From Bryoerythrophyllum caledonicum (taxonomy: Eukaryota; Streptophyta; Bryopsida; Pottiales; Pottiaceae), in contig OZ020525.1 in NCBI GenBank assembly GCA_963971425.1, positions 2,666,001 to 2,730,000 on the forward strand: a stretch of 64,000 bases of DNA, in the 5' to 3' direction. Position 1 is the first letter of the stretch. Each line of letters begins with the position of its first letter. The position numbers were made by a program, and so were the translations under genes. The notes under the pieces were generated by a model that was not told the DNA's origin, did no database searches, and was given only the letters and a program-made list of their open reading frames with translations. Positions 43,835-55,360 of this stretch are shown in pieces.

Positions 43835-44304
43835 AAACCCTAAACCTCTAAAACCCTAAAAACGTGGACCCAGACATGGTGGGATCGGGACTCATAAACT
43901 CTAAACCCCTAAAACCCTAAAAACCCTAAACCTCTAAAACCGTGGACCCAGACATGGTTGGATTGAGACTCATAGCCCCTGAACCTTGAAAACCATAAAC
44001 CCTAAACCCTGGACCTACAGAGGCTCAGCCTTCTATTCAAGAGTTTTTCCTGATTGAGCTTGGTGCTATCTGGATGGTGTTTTGCAACCCTCTTCCACTT
44101 TGGTCAGTACTGAAGTAAAATAACGTTAAAATAAATTTAGAAAAAAAAATTATTTTTAGTAAGTTAAAAAGTAAAAGTAAAAAAGTAACATCTTTTCTTA
44201 GAAAGGAAAAAGAATAAGTATATAAGACCTCTACGGATACAAAGGTTTCATGTTATTTTGATAAATAATTCTTACAGAATTAATATATATTTCTTCCACA
44301 ATCC
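43835..44304. promoter_or_regulatory. Shared divergent promoter region of LpxK and RING2 (right)
   Basis: The 470 bp between the two start codons contains repeated AAACCCTAA teloboxes on the LpxK side and AGTATATAAGACCT with a TATA box at 44,219-44,226 on the RING side. The left arm has the same arrangement at 15,740-16,203. Confidence 0.5.
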
Positions 44305-44793
44305 ATGGCGATATCAGCTTCTGCTTTGGCTTTAAATCTTAAGAAAGCAGAATTGTGTGGAACAAGAGTCTTTTGTGGTATTTGTTTGGAAGATGAAACC
44401 CCATATGCACATTGCAAATTGTGATGTGGACATTGCTTTTGTGAAAAGTGCATTGTGACATGGGGACAAACTCAAGAATTGGAAAGATCACTAAGCATAT
44501 CATGCCCACTTTGTAGGCAAAATATTGAAGATGAGATGACTTTTGTAATCTTCCCTCTTTCCATAGCGGACTTTTATAAGATGACTCCTAGCCAATATTT
44601 GCTAAACTTGAATGAGCGGATCAACACACACCTAGGAATAGGGCCCTCACATGGTCTGAGTATAAGATTCAATGTTTTAGACTTACCTAAGAGGGAGAGA
44701 ACCCACATAATCAATTTTTTAAATGAAATTGGCAAGTCTATCCAACAGGGCCAACTAAACCCTAGCCACCCAAGTCTTCATGTATCCGAATAA
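44305..44793 (+). pseudogene. RING2, right copy: one nonsense codon
   Basis: It reads like the intact left RING2 but codon 40 (44,422-44,424) is TGA where the left copy has CGA (Arg), a change typical of methyl-CpG decay. Zinc-ligand Cys and His codons are otherwise kept. The normal stop is also lost, so the frame runs 16 codons further, to TAA at 44,791. An internal ATG at 44,455 would give a protein lacking most of the RING. Confidence 0.85.
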
Positions 44794-45109
44794 ATTCTTT
44801 CATATTTTATTTATTGTCGACCAACATTGTTTTCAGCCATCCATTCTTTACGAATTATTTATCATATTGTAATTTGTCTAAATAAATGGTTGAAATATTT
44901 TAAGCTTTTCTTAGATAGGTATTGATTTTTGAAGTGGATGTTTTCATACTTAGTATGAGCATTTAGGGGTAATAGGAAGACAACAATTACCACCATGTTT
45001 ACATTTACACGGATGGATAATTGTAGCTACTAACATTATTAATGCTTAACAGAAGACAACAATATCATCCATATCCTCAACTTGGATGAAATATCTAGCT
45101 ACTTTCATC

Positions 45110-45600
45110 TTGAGACCAAGAAACTTAGGACAAACTATACGACTCCTTCCAATACATCAAATTTATGTTTAGTAACTCAGATGAGTGACTTTGCATTGAA
45201 ACATGGACTTTTATCAAATGTAGAAAACAATTGTAATTCCTAAATCCTAAAAAATCAATTATGTGCTCCAATTGCAAACATTTAAGCTCTATGTAAACTC
45301 ATCCGATAGTAGGTAAGTGATGTACGATCCTTGCATTAAACATGTGTTCCAATGAAAGGGGCGAAACAACCCACAACAATTGAGTTTGAGCTCCAAATGC
45401 GAAGAAAGTAAGATGGCAAGTGGCATATTGGGTTAAAAAAACCAGGTGAGTATACAAACAACTCTACTTCGAGCACCATCAAATTTCAATTATGATTGTT
45501 TATATTTGCTATTGCCAAGAACCAATTCTATCCAAACACCATTAGCTCTCCAATCAACTCCACTTCATTCAAACATACTCAACTTACTCATGCTAAAAGT
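45110..45600 (-). pseudogene. Relic of LpxK intron 1 (right arm)
   Basis: Inverted counterpart of 14,455-14,935. It aligns with intron 1 of the intact LpxK (43,050-43,550), with no exon attached. Confidence 0.75.
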
Positions 45601-45689
45601 AGAAGAAGAAAAAAAAGTATAAACCATGGACCACAAATTTATGTTCAAGATTACAATATACTTTAAAAAGAGTTTTAAAAGTGAAAGAA

Positions 45690-45775
45690 GTTAAAGAAGT
45701 AAAAGAAGTAAAAGAAGTAAAAGAAGTAAAAGAAGTAAAAGAAGTAGAAGAAGTAAAAGAAGTAAAAGTAGGAAA
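45690..45775. repeat. (AGTAAAAGA)n minisatellite upstream of RING1 (right)
   Basis: About nine units of 9 bp with little variation stand directly before the TATA box at 45,789. The left arm has about three units at 14,330-14,370, so the array expanded or contracted after the duplication. Confidence 0.85.
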
Positions 45776-45883
45776 ACAAAAGAAGAAGTATATAAGACCT
45801 TTATGGATACAAAGGATTCATATTATCTAATATAATATATGATTCATAAAAATAAAATAAAAAATATATTTCTTCCATATTCC

Positions 45884-46320
45884 ATGGTAGTGTCAATCTC
45901 TGCTTGCGCTGTAGATCTAGGAAAAACGGAATTATGTGCAACAAAAGTCTTTTGTGGTATTTGTTTGGAAGAAGAAGTGCCACATGCACAATTCAAAATG
46001 CAATGTGGACATTGCTTTTGTGAGGAGTGCATTTTGAAATGGGGACAAGCTCAAAAAGATAAAAGATCATCAAACATATCATGCCCACTTTGTAGGCAAG
46101 ATATTGAAGATAACATGGTTTGGTAATATTTAATACCGTTCCCACAACCGACTTTCATGACATAGCTCCTCCTACATATGGTCAAACTTTGAGAAGACTT
46201 ATCTCTACACATTGCCCAAAAATGATGCCCACATTTCGTGTAAGTACAAAAGTTGAAGTTTCAGGACTTGAATCCTTCGGAATACCTCAATGGGAAGAAA
46301 CCAAAATAATAATTTTGTAG
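45884..46320 (+). pseudogene. RING1, right copy: frameshifted
   Basis: The ATG at 45,884 opens MVVSISACAVDLGKTELCAT with all eight RING ligands, including the Cys lost in the left copy. One T is missing near 46,119 (ATGGTTTGG against ATGGTTTTGG), shifting the frame after residue 81. The remaining tail is readable in the next frame to TAG at 46,318. The truncated product would still contain a whole RING. Confidence 0.85.
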
Positions 46321-47168
46321 ATCAAGTTAGCGAGTAGGACCACTTAATCCCAGCATCCATATATTGGATTAGTGAAATAATAAAATACAATTTCGTCTAT
46401 TGACATTCTTTTCATCCATCCTTTTTTATGTCCTGTAGAAGTGATTCAAATATTTTAGTAATTAGAAGTTGAATTTTGAAGTGGGTGTTTCTATATTTAG
46501 TATGAGCATTTAGGGGGAAACATGAAGACGATTATATCATCCATGTATACATTTACTTGAATGAAGAACTGCCAGAGCTACTTTCACTTTGCCAACTCAA
46601 AGACGATGATATCATCCATGTTTACAGTAGATCGAATGAATAATCACAGCCACTTTCATCCTTGATGCTGACTAGACTAGACTAGACGAGACTGGACGAG
46701 AATTAGGGTTAGAATTCCCAGAACCGTTAAAATTGTAGTTCATAGATCTGAGGAAACAAAATGTGCCTCCTCCGTAGATAATAATCGACTCCCATCCAAT
46801 GACGGGTTTAGGCCCTTATACATTTTGTTTGAGATTGTGAGCCTCTCTCCCCAAAATCCATGGAAATGAACCCTCCTACTTCTGGGCTCTTAAACCCTAG
46901 ACCCTGGACCCACAAATTGCGTTCAGGATCACAAGAATTTAAATTTAATTTTTTTAAAAGAACGAAAAAGTAGAAAAACAAAAGAAGAAGTATAAACCCT
47001 AGGCCCACATATTTGGGTTCAGAATCGTGATATATTACTTTTAAAAGAGTTCATAAAGTAAAAGAGTGAAAAAGTAAAAGTACAAAGAAAAAGAAAAAGA
47101 ATGTAAGACCCTCTATGTTATTTTATATAATTCTTACAAAATTTATATATTAATTTCTTCCATAATCC
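46321..47168. other. RING1 downstream region, partly repeated at 53.5-54.0 kb
   Basis: 46,340-46,830 matches 53,560-54,010 (landmarks GAGCATTTA, ATATCATCCATG, TTGATGCTGACT, GACGGGTTTAGGCCC). ACTAGACTAGACTAGACGAG at 46,673 is a short local repeat. No additional gene is seen. Confidence 0.6.
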
Positions 47169-47460
47169 ATGACAACATCAGTTTCTTTTATGGCTTTAAA
47201 TCTAGGAAAAATGGAATTATGTGCAGCAAAAATCTTTTTTAGTATTTGTTTGGAAGATGAAGTGCCACATGGGCAATTCAAATTGCAATGTGGACATGGC
47301 CTTTGTGAGGTGTGCATTTTGAAATAGGGAGAAACTCAAAATGTCAAAAAATTACCAAACATATCATGCCCACTTTCCAGGCAAGATATTGAAGATAACA
47401 TGGTTATGGTACACTTTGATAATGTTTCTGCAACGGACTTTTGTAATGTATCTCCTTCCC
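47169..47460 (+). pseudogene. RING3, right copy
   Basis: The ATG at 47,169 lies in the family context, and recognisable LEDEVPHGQFKLQCGHGLC and DIEDNMVMVHFDN follow. Stops and lost Cys residues break it. Its 3' part is displaced: a MITE sits at 47,465-47,706, a TIR element begins at 47,774, and a further RING-type tail reappears at 53,478. Confidence 0.75.
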
Positions 47461-47464
47461 AATA

Positions 47465-47706
47465 GAGTTTTCCTGAAAGTGCTTCATGAAGGGGCAAGTC
47501 AGGAGGAATATGGTGCCAAGACAATATGAGATGTGTAAACGGAAAGAAAGAGAGCATGAGAAAATTTCATATTGCATTTTTTTGCACCAATGAAATGCTT
47601 TGCAATCAATGTTCTTGGGCCGTACCCCATGCAAGCTAAAGCTTCCCCATAGTACCCTAAGTTCTCACAAGGTTGACCAATAGTTTGGCGACTTTTAGGA
47701 AAACTC
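47465..47706. mobile_element. MITE family M5, copy 2 (242 bp)
   Basis: GAGTTTTCCTGAAAGT and ACTTTTAGGAAAACTC form the ends. CAATA is duplicated exactly on both sides (47,460-47,464, 47,707-47,711). The left arm has the uninterrupted site (TAATA) near 13,112, so insertion followed the inverted duplication. Confidence 0.88.
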
Positions 47707-47773
47707 CAATATATTCAGAATTTGAGGGAACTTATCCGTACATACCAAAAAAAGATGCCCACATTTCGTGTGA

Positions 47774-50700
47774 GGGGGGTTTCACACGCGGACCAAAGGT
47801 TGAGAGGCCAAGTGCTACTTGCAATTTGATTGGTATAGAGCCTCAAAATCGGCCTTGGTCGGCCTCTCGGCTTTCACACACGGACCAAGGGTCGAGAGGC
47901 CAAGAGGTCTAAAATGCCTACAAGGCAGCACTTTTTGGAGGTTTTGACGCCAAGGGTTCGGTCCCTCGAGAGAAGTTTGAGTTTTCATTCTCGTTCGGAC
48001 CGAATTCTTGCCGAACGTTAAAGAGTTTGGTCCGCACGGGCCGTTGCACTTAAGCAAGTGCAGAGGTGAGCGTCGCCAATGATTGCCATGTTGGCTCAAA
48101 TCCAACGTGGCCGATGGGCGTAAGAGCCCAACGCCACGACATCAACAAATAAGGAGGGACCAAGAAGGTGATGGACGTATGCCCCATCCTCACGTATTGT
48201 TGTCCGTGTATCCCCTAATGGGGATAAATTCTCAAAAATGTACCTCGGTGGCGCTGATTGGTGGATAATCCATCACTGGATGAGCGTGAACAAATCTCCG
48301 AAGAGCCTTGATCGTGGATCATCCAATCCATGGCCAGTGCGCACGTAGATGTCTTTGGTAAGGCCATCCCGCAAACACCAAGTCCACCTGACGCCATTGT
48401 CGCAGATCATCCTCACTTATCAACATCACATCACGTGGCAACTTCTCAAAACACCCCTGAATGACAGAAGGTGGTAACAGCTCCGGATACAACGCTAGAA
48501 GACATTGAATGAATTGGTGAGCAACATGGTTGGCTGCAAAGCTACTATCTACGTGAATGTATCGGCATATCTTGAGCCCGACCTCTAACACAACCGCGAG
48601 CTCCGCATAGATATCGGCAAATAGCTCCACGAGGGTAATACCCTCATCCAGTGGTCGCCACTGAATAGTGCGAGCCAACAACGGAGTGGAAGAATTAAGT
48701 GAGAGATATGGAGCATCCTGGGCATCCACGATTGCCAAGCTGCGACGAGTGAGCTCCAATTGAGTCCTCCATGGAGGAGGTGGATCCTTGCAATGAAGTG
48801 CAAGGATCTCTAGTGGTCTATGCTTACGAGATTCCACTTCTCTTGACATGAAAACATATGTCTCCTCCAAAAGTGTAGAACCACGTGATAAATCGGATGC
48901 CAAGGCTCTACACCCAAATATAGCATCCGCCTTAGAAGTCAGCGCGCTAGCTGCAAAGGCAACCGGAATGAGCTCCTTTATGATGAAGTGTCTGCTCACC
49001 TACCAAGATGTCGTAGTTGGTGGCACCAGTCACAGCGCACTGAAGAGATACGTGGAAGAACAAAGGACCAAATTCCACGTCGAACAACAAGTGTAACGGA
49101 TGTTGGGTGTAGCCCATGGCCTTCTCCATGCCTTCAATCAATGTAACAATTGTAAATGAACAAGACTCGAGGTCCGAAGCACCCAAACCCAAATCTTGGG
49201 CAAGTTGCTTGCCAATCATCACTGGCTGAGCTCAAGAGTCCAACATGACATAGACGAAGGTAGCTCGGATGGGGTTGCCGTCCGTACGACCAAACAACAT
49301 AACTTATCATTGCTCACCAAGTGTACCACCCTTAGACCACATTGCGTCGCTCCTATGCCGACCGGGCCGCAAAGTCAGCCAAATAAGCCACTTCTTAGAT
49401 CAATGATTGATCCCTGGAAGACTGCTCCATAGGTGTAGAAGTGGCATTTCCAACAAACGCAGAAATAGCCTCCGCCGCCAACTTGGCCCGCATTGCCACA
49501 AAATCCTCCTTGGTGGGTGGAGCCGTTACTACTTGCAACACCTCCAACGATGGCATGGGCACCTTGCTCTTCAACATACTACCCGCATATGGAATACACT
49601 AGATGGTTGAAAATCCGGTGTTAGAAAGTCAACACTGGCAAATACCAACAACTGCAACACCTTATACGCCAAGGTGTGTGCAACATCTCCATGACTAGAA
49701 ACATCGGTGGGATTGGGGTCGGAGTAGGAGCGGCAGTAGAAGTAATTGCATCCGCGATGCAGAACGGAAGAGGTAACCAGGACTAACCAATGTGGTCCGA
49801 CAAACCTGTGTGGCGCAGACGGCCACCACTATTCGGCATAGAAGGAGAAGACGCGATTGTCTTTGCCGTAGTCTGAGCATGAGTAGCTATTGTTGCCACC
49901 ACCTCCTCTGAAACGCCATAGAAGTAGCGATCTAGGGCAAAAGGTGAGCCATGACCCCTTACCGGAGGCCGTGTATCAGCTACTTGCCTCAAAGAAGCCA
50001 TCGCGTTCATCTGCTTCTACAACTCCGTCATTTCAGCCTGGAGTGTCTTCAATACATCTGATGCAATAGCTAAAGACGGTGAACACTTCTCCAAGTGAAC
50101 AAAAAAGCAATATTGATCACTTAGCTAGTCTTGCCACAATGAGAACATATCACGGTCTCCTTTTTCTGCCCCCACTCTTGTCTGTACATTTAGCCGCCTC
50201 GATCTTGGGCTTGGCCTTCACGGTGCTTGCTTTTTTTTTCTTGGAATAGTTAGGGTCCTCCTTAGAGTGACCCACCACTTTACAAGCCCAATAATGCTCA
50301 ACATTTCTAGGTTGTCCCTCCGCCAAGCTACCAGTAGCTGTAGCAAGCTTCTTGGGCTTGGGAGCTTCCAGTAGTGACGTGACCAAATCCGTGGCCTCCC
50401 TCACGTCCAGTGCTCTATCAAGCACTTCCGCCTCGGCAAAAGCCTACACCAAAGTGGCATTACCGTGATACCAAAAAAGAAGATGAAGACTAATTAACTC
50501 CACCATCCGCTTATCCAGCTTCGATACAAAGATCTTCATCAGCCAGCGCTCCGTGAACACATCACCGGCTTCCGCTGACAATCGTGCCAACCGGGTATAC
50601 ATAGTGCGTGGGGTGCCCTCCTTCTTTTGGCGGAAATCCTGGATGCGCTACATCTGATCACACTTGAACCCCCCGTATTCCACCTCCACATGCGCCATGA

Positions 50701-53471
50701 ATTGTGCCAAGTACCGAAGACTGTTGGATTGCCAACCGCCATCAATGCTGCATGTATGGCTCCGGCCAAACGGGACATGGCTCCCATGCCAGCCCGTTCA
50801 TCCACAATGGCAACACCTTTGGCTCTACAGTCCTCACTGAGGAAACTCTCTTCCACCAAAGGCTCCTTGGTGGAAGTGGAGAGTTGGGCAACCGCACTCT
50901 TCTTAAGTGCAGTCACCAACTCCACACGCTGGCCCAGTACTCCTCAACAAGACTCACATCTCCCTCGTATTGCGCAGGCCAGCTCCCATATGTCTGAAGA
51001 GCCTTCAACTCCAAATGCTAGGGCAAGAGCTCAAACGAATATCAGCCGTTAAACCACAACGTCCGCAAGCGCTTGTCCTTCATCCAGGTCTGGAATTGGT
51101 GCTGCCAACTGGGCGGAGAGATGCCTCCAACCCATCCCGAGAACCTATCTCCCTCGACACGACGGAGATTGTCTTTCATGTTGTTAAACGTGCCCACGCT
51201 CTAGACCCGAAGCCTACGCTCGGTATCCAATACCAAAGCTGGCTCAAAAGCCTCATCGGTATCTGACCCTGACCTAAAATCTGTGGTGGTAGCACTATCC
51301 GAGTAGACAAGTGAGGGGGAGGGATAATACCGACTCTAGATACTGACCATAAACAAGCACCACCCCGGATCTTTCTAGGGGTATTATCTAAGGGGTAAGG
51401 GTATAAATAGGCAACCTGCACCAACAAAACCACCAAACTTTGTGGTTCACCGGTTATCAGCTTTGGCTAGCGGAGGTCCAACCACAAACCCCCGCATAAA
51501 AAGGTCTTGCCAGCCATGAACCCGACCTCGCCCCTACGGTACTCGTCACAATCTTGAGACAACGAGAAATAGAGCCACCCAAAAACATCGACAACTAGCC
51601 CGGAACATGGGAGAGGTACCGCAAGAATCCAGAAATCAAAACTGGATTGTCTTTCCCAACATCATAAAAGGAGAAAATGAAAATGACCAGAGCCACTAGC
51701 ACTCACTTGTAGTGGATGGTCACTAGTTGCAAAAAGTCGCAATTACATGAGGGGAACACGGAAAGTTGTCCTTCTCCAAGTCTTAAACTAAGGAAGTAGC
51801 AAACTAATGCGGTCGCGGTGTTTACAAACACAAGTCCCCTTAATGCAAATGATAAATTGGGTGACAAACACACTAGTATGCCAATTTAACACTAAAATTG
51901 GACAGATAGCGGAATGCCCTAGCTATTGGTGCAAATTTTACTCGAAACCGAGTAATAATACCCTCACAAACAACCTCTAAAGTTTAGAAACTAATCTTTT
52001 TTTCTTATTAAAAAAAACCACATAAACACGTGATTGTTTTTTGACGTTTTGAAAACTGGTAAATTTTTGTACTGATAGTCTTACGTTTTGTCCACAAACT
52101 CAAATCCGCAATCGGAATCGCAAAATAATCAATTGTGCAAAAGTTGAAAATTTGATGTTTCAACTCTAAGGATGTTCTTAAATTTGCTTCAAAACTTCAC
52201 GCTTTTAGTGTACGCGGCACGCAATTAGGTACTAGCGGACTTTCATGCTCAAGCCGTGTTTGAATGCAGCCCCTTTGCTTGCGCAAACACCATCACTCCA
52301 AGCCCGTTTGTTGATGAAACTCACAAGCAACTCATTGCCACGCTTCCTACGCCGCTACCAAGCGTCCCGAGGTCTTTGAGTCTTAAATCAGCGACTACAG
52401 GTGCACCCCCAGTGCCTCGTTCCTCGCCCTTCCTTCAATCTCGGCTGCCTAATCCTGATGACTGCTCGCCCGCGTAGACTGTGTCCCACCAATGTCCGTG
52501 CTCGCTCATGTCCAAGAGCTCTACAGCCCCCTTGCACGCAACGCCATGCCCGATCGGGCTACCCCAATCATAATCTACTCTCTGTATAGGGGTGACGCCA
52601 CGCTTGTGTCACTCTCCCTCAAATCTTGGCATCCTAAATCCCAAGTCCAGAGGCAACCCTGCCCTTACTTGTAGTCTCGATTTCCTGCGCTCGATTCTGC
52701 TGAAGAAGGATCAGCCTATGTTAAATGAAAATATGGATGTCTAACCACCGGATGAATAACTGGGAGAACCTCCCCTTTCGTAGAGACAGAAGCCTCTCAA
52801 CTCAAGATGTAGAGCCTTTAACAACTATAAATATAATTAGCACTAATTATTTACGCTTAATTTTGTAACCCATTTAGTAACTCATCATTTCCTACTCTTT
52901 TACAAACTCTCTCAATGCAAAAGCGGCAAGAAACTAGAATAATAATGGAGGTCTTTGTCAAGTGAATAACTAGTAAATCACAAGAGTAGTCAAGCGTCTT
53001 GCACTCCACGAACGGAGAATCAACGAGTGCAAGTAGTATAAGCGAGTGCAGAGCCTTTACTAATGATAAGCAATCACTTAAAAGCAAAGGTAATCATTAA
53101 ACACTCTCTAACTCACTTGCAAAGTTTGATTTTACAAAGACGTCAAGTCAAGGACGTGTGCGGCGCTATACGCACACACATACAACCCTAAGTTGATGGA
53201 AATCATCTATTGATGAATGCGGTGCACTGCCATATCTCCCTAAACCCCGTAGATTAGTAACAAACCAATCTACGGTAAAACACTACGATGCGGAGAGGCC
53301 CTCAACGCCACGTCCCGTGACAACATGAGTCTAGGTCTCTCAACTCAGTCCTTACGGCTTTCACACTACAAGGATCCAAACCCTACAAATTACACATTTT
53401 AATATTTTTTCCAACTCCAAAACTCGACCTCTTGACATAGTTTGGTCCACGGACCATGTGTGAAACCCCCC
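47774..53471. mobile_element. TIR element (GGGGGGTTTCACAC ends) split by gypsy fossil C
   Basis: GGGGGGTTTCACACGCGGAC at 47,774 faces its inverted equivalent ending at 53,471 (GTCCGTGG-type inner sequence on both sides). Only about 250 bp on the left and 150 bp on the right belong to it. The rest is the retrotransposon. It is probably a MITE of about 400 bp. The flanks TTCGTGTGA and TTTGTGCAA may be a decayed 9-bp duplication. Confidence 0.6.
48030..53322 (-). mobile_element. Ty3/gypsy fossil C with a cytosine-5 DNA methyltransferase domain
   Basis: Broken LTR retrotransposon on the minus strand, same family as A and B. An LTR-like segment starts at 53,322 and is followed at about 51,400-51,850 by a leader shared with fossil B (32,340-32,820). 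Gag-like pieces lie at 50,150-50,925, a protease-like segment at about 48,950-49,330, and the methyltransferase segment at about 48,080-48,850. The element ends there, without integrase or 3' LTR. Order and spacing repeat those of B, so protease followed directly by methyltransferase is the family arrangement. A GC-rich block at 52,250-52,730 has no counterpart in B. Old, with ten or more interruptions. Confidence 0.78.
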
Positions 53472-53477
53472 TTTGTG

Positions 53478-53870
53478 CAAAAATTGAAGTTTCAGGAGTG
53501 CGTTTCGGGGTAAAAAACCTTGCACTAATTTTAATTAAAGTGTATCTAATAGGACCCAGTTAACCATAGCATTCATATATTGGACTGTGAATGAATTCTT
53601 TCATATTTAACTTCTAGTAAACCGACATTCTTTTCATCCATCCATTTCTTGAGAATCATCTTGTATGTAGAAGTAATTGAAATATTTAAAGCTTTTTTTG
53701 TGCTTAGAAATTGAATTTTTTGAAATGGGTGTTATGAGCATTTACAACAATATCATGCATGTTTGCATTTACAATGGATGGAGAACTGTAGATGCTAAAC
53801 GGAAAGACGACGATATCATCCATACTCACAGCATCCTGGATGAATAATTACAGCTACTTTCATCCTTGAT
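53478..53870 (+). pseudogene. RING-gene tail fragment
   Basis: GCAAAAATTGAAGTTTCAGG and the following 3' flank match the end of RING1 (46,250-46,700). The front part is absent. It is best explained as the displaced 3' part of RING3, split by the TIR element and fossil C. Confidence 0.6.
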
Positions 53871-54885
53871 GCTGACTGGACCAGACTTGACGAGCACTAG
53901 GGTTAGGGCTCAACAAACGGCTCCTAGAACCGTTAATAGGTCAGAGGTCTTAGAACCTCAAATGTACCTCGGCCAAAGATTCCCATTTTATGACGGGTTT
54001 AGGCCCATATTGTTGACGGGTTTAGACCCACATACATTTTCTCTTGAGCTTGTGATAAAACCTTCGTCCACACCACTGTTGCTGCTGCACAATTTCGCAA
54101 GACACCATCTCCGGACCGTTTGCGCCTTCTTTGTGAGTTTTTTTCCCGGCTCCTCATACATCTATGCATCTCTAGAGTGTTTCCTGCAGCATTTTGGTAC
54201 ATTTTTCACGTTTTTCTGGGATTTTTTTAGTATTTCCTGGAGGTTTGTGTGTCGCCTCGTGTTGTCGTGAGGATAATTGATTACGGATCGTAGAAGAAAA
54301 TGTAGTCGTGTTCGCTACTTAAAATTCGGTTTCTGGAGTTTTTGAGGGTTTTGGACATTTTGGAGGGTTTTGGACATCTTTGTGTATCAATTCTTGTCGT
54401 GAGGATTATTCGCTGCGGATATCTGCTTTGGAGTGAAACTGCGGTTACGCGGACGGAATTCAGCTTTGGAAATCGATTTCTGGGGTTTTGAAGGGTTTTT
54501 CGACATTTTTAGGGTTCGGTTTGTGGAGTTTTGAGGATTTTGGACGTTTTAGGGTTTTAGGACGTATTTGGAGCTCTTGTTCACGGGTGATGGATCTTGC
54601 AGCAAAATGGAACCTGTATTAATCAGAGTCAGCTCTTGAATTTAACCTATCTAGGTTTTAAGAGGTCTTTGTTGCGTTCTGTCACATCGTGACGTTGGAA
54701 TGCAAGTTTAGCAAAAATGTAGCAAGAGACCAGAGTGTTTTTGTTGTGACCGAAGAAGCCATCTTGTGGACCAAAATCTTTCTCAAAAGACTCGGCATGC
54801 ATAGCTTAATCTACATTTCACTTGCTACATGTGAATTTTTATAATAATCTGTATGTTACACGTCTGTTTCAGGTTATAACTCAGT
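53871..54885. other. Upstream region and probable 5' leader of TIM8
   Basis: 53,871-54,010 still matches RING flanking DNA. From about 54,060 the sequence is unique, T/G-rich, with repeated GGTTTTGGACATTTT-like pieces. A CTGTTTCAG acceptor-like site at 54,864-54,872 just before the ATG suggests an intron in the 5' UTR. Confidence 0.45.
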
Positions 54886-55360
54886 ATGGAGTCGGCCAAC
54901 GCTGCAGAGCTGCAGCATTTTCTTGAGGTATGACATCATTCCTCTTCAACCGATTAGAGTTCTTCCCGAAGTCACTCAATAAGATAACCCTCTTCTGATT
55001 TATCATGCTACTATTTCCTCAATCCAAATAGATCACTTGATGGTCTCATCCTTCAATTCAGAGCTTACAATTAACTCTTCCATTATAGCAGTTTCAGCAA
55101 TCTTTATCATCCGTGATGAATAGTATGAGATCCCACCTCTGTTGTTGACTAATATTCTGATGTTGCAGCAAGAGAAGCAGAAAGCGGTGCTGAATGAGCT
55201 GGTGGGCAAGTTGACTGACGTGTGCTGGGACAAATGCATAACCTCCACGCCCGGGAGCAAGTTCAGCTCCAGCGAGTCGTCCTGCCTCACCAACTGCGCA
55301 CAGCGCTTCCTGGAGACCAGCAGCCTCATCCTCCGCCGCTTTCAGAGCTTGCAACAATGA
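54886..55360 (+). CDS. TIM8: TIM8, small Tim chaperone of the mitochondrial intermembrane space (2 exons)
   Basis: Exons 54,886-54,927 and 55,169-55,360 give 77 aa, the same length as I recall for Arabidopsis TIM8. Twin CX3C motifs are present: Cys33-WDK-Cys37 and Cys53-LTN-Cys57, with 15 residues between. The block CWDKCITSTPGSKFSSSESS is strongly conserved in plant TIM8. The protein forms a hexamer with Tim13 that carries hydrophobic precursors from TOM to TIM22. The start is fixed by length and by QHFLEQEKQKA spanning the intron. The intron has GT/AG ends and keeps phase 0. It is the first gene beyond the repeat block, 380 bp from the tRNA gene. Confidence 0.95.

Larger units (their letters stand above)
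41130..48012. repeat. Right arm of large inverted duplication
   Basis: Reverse complement of 12,905-18,585 as described there. Its own later changes are a 242-bp MITE in RING3, an expanded (AGTAAAAGA)n tract before RING1, a 1-bp deletion in RING1 and a stop codon in RING2. It keeps the only complete LpxK. Confidence 0.92.

Noticed and set aside
31541-53322. Fossils B and C as the two LTR ends of one element
   Set aside because: They are in opposite orientation and each has its own leader, Gag, protease and methyltransferase segments, so they are separate insertions.
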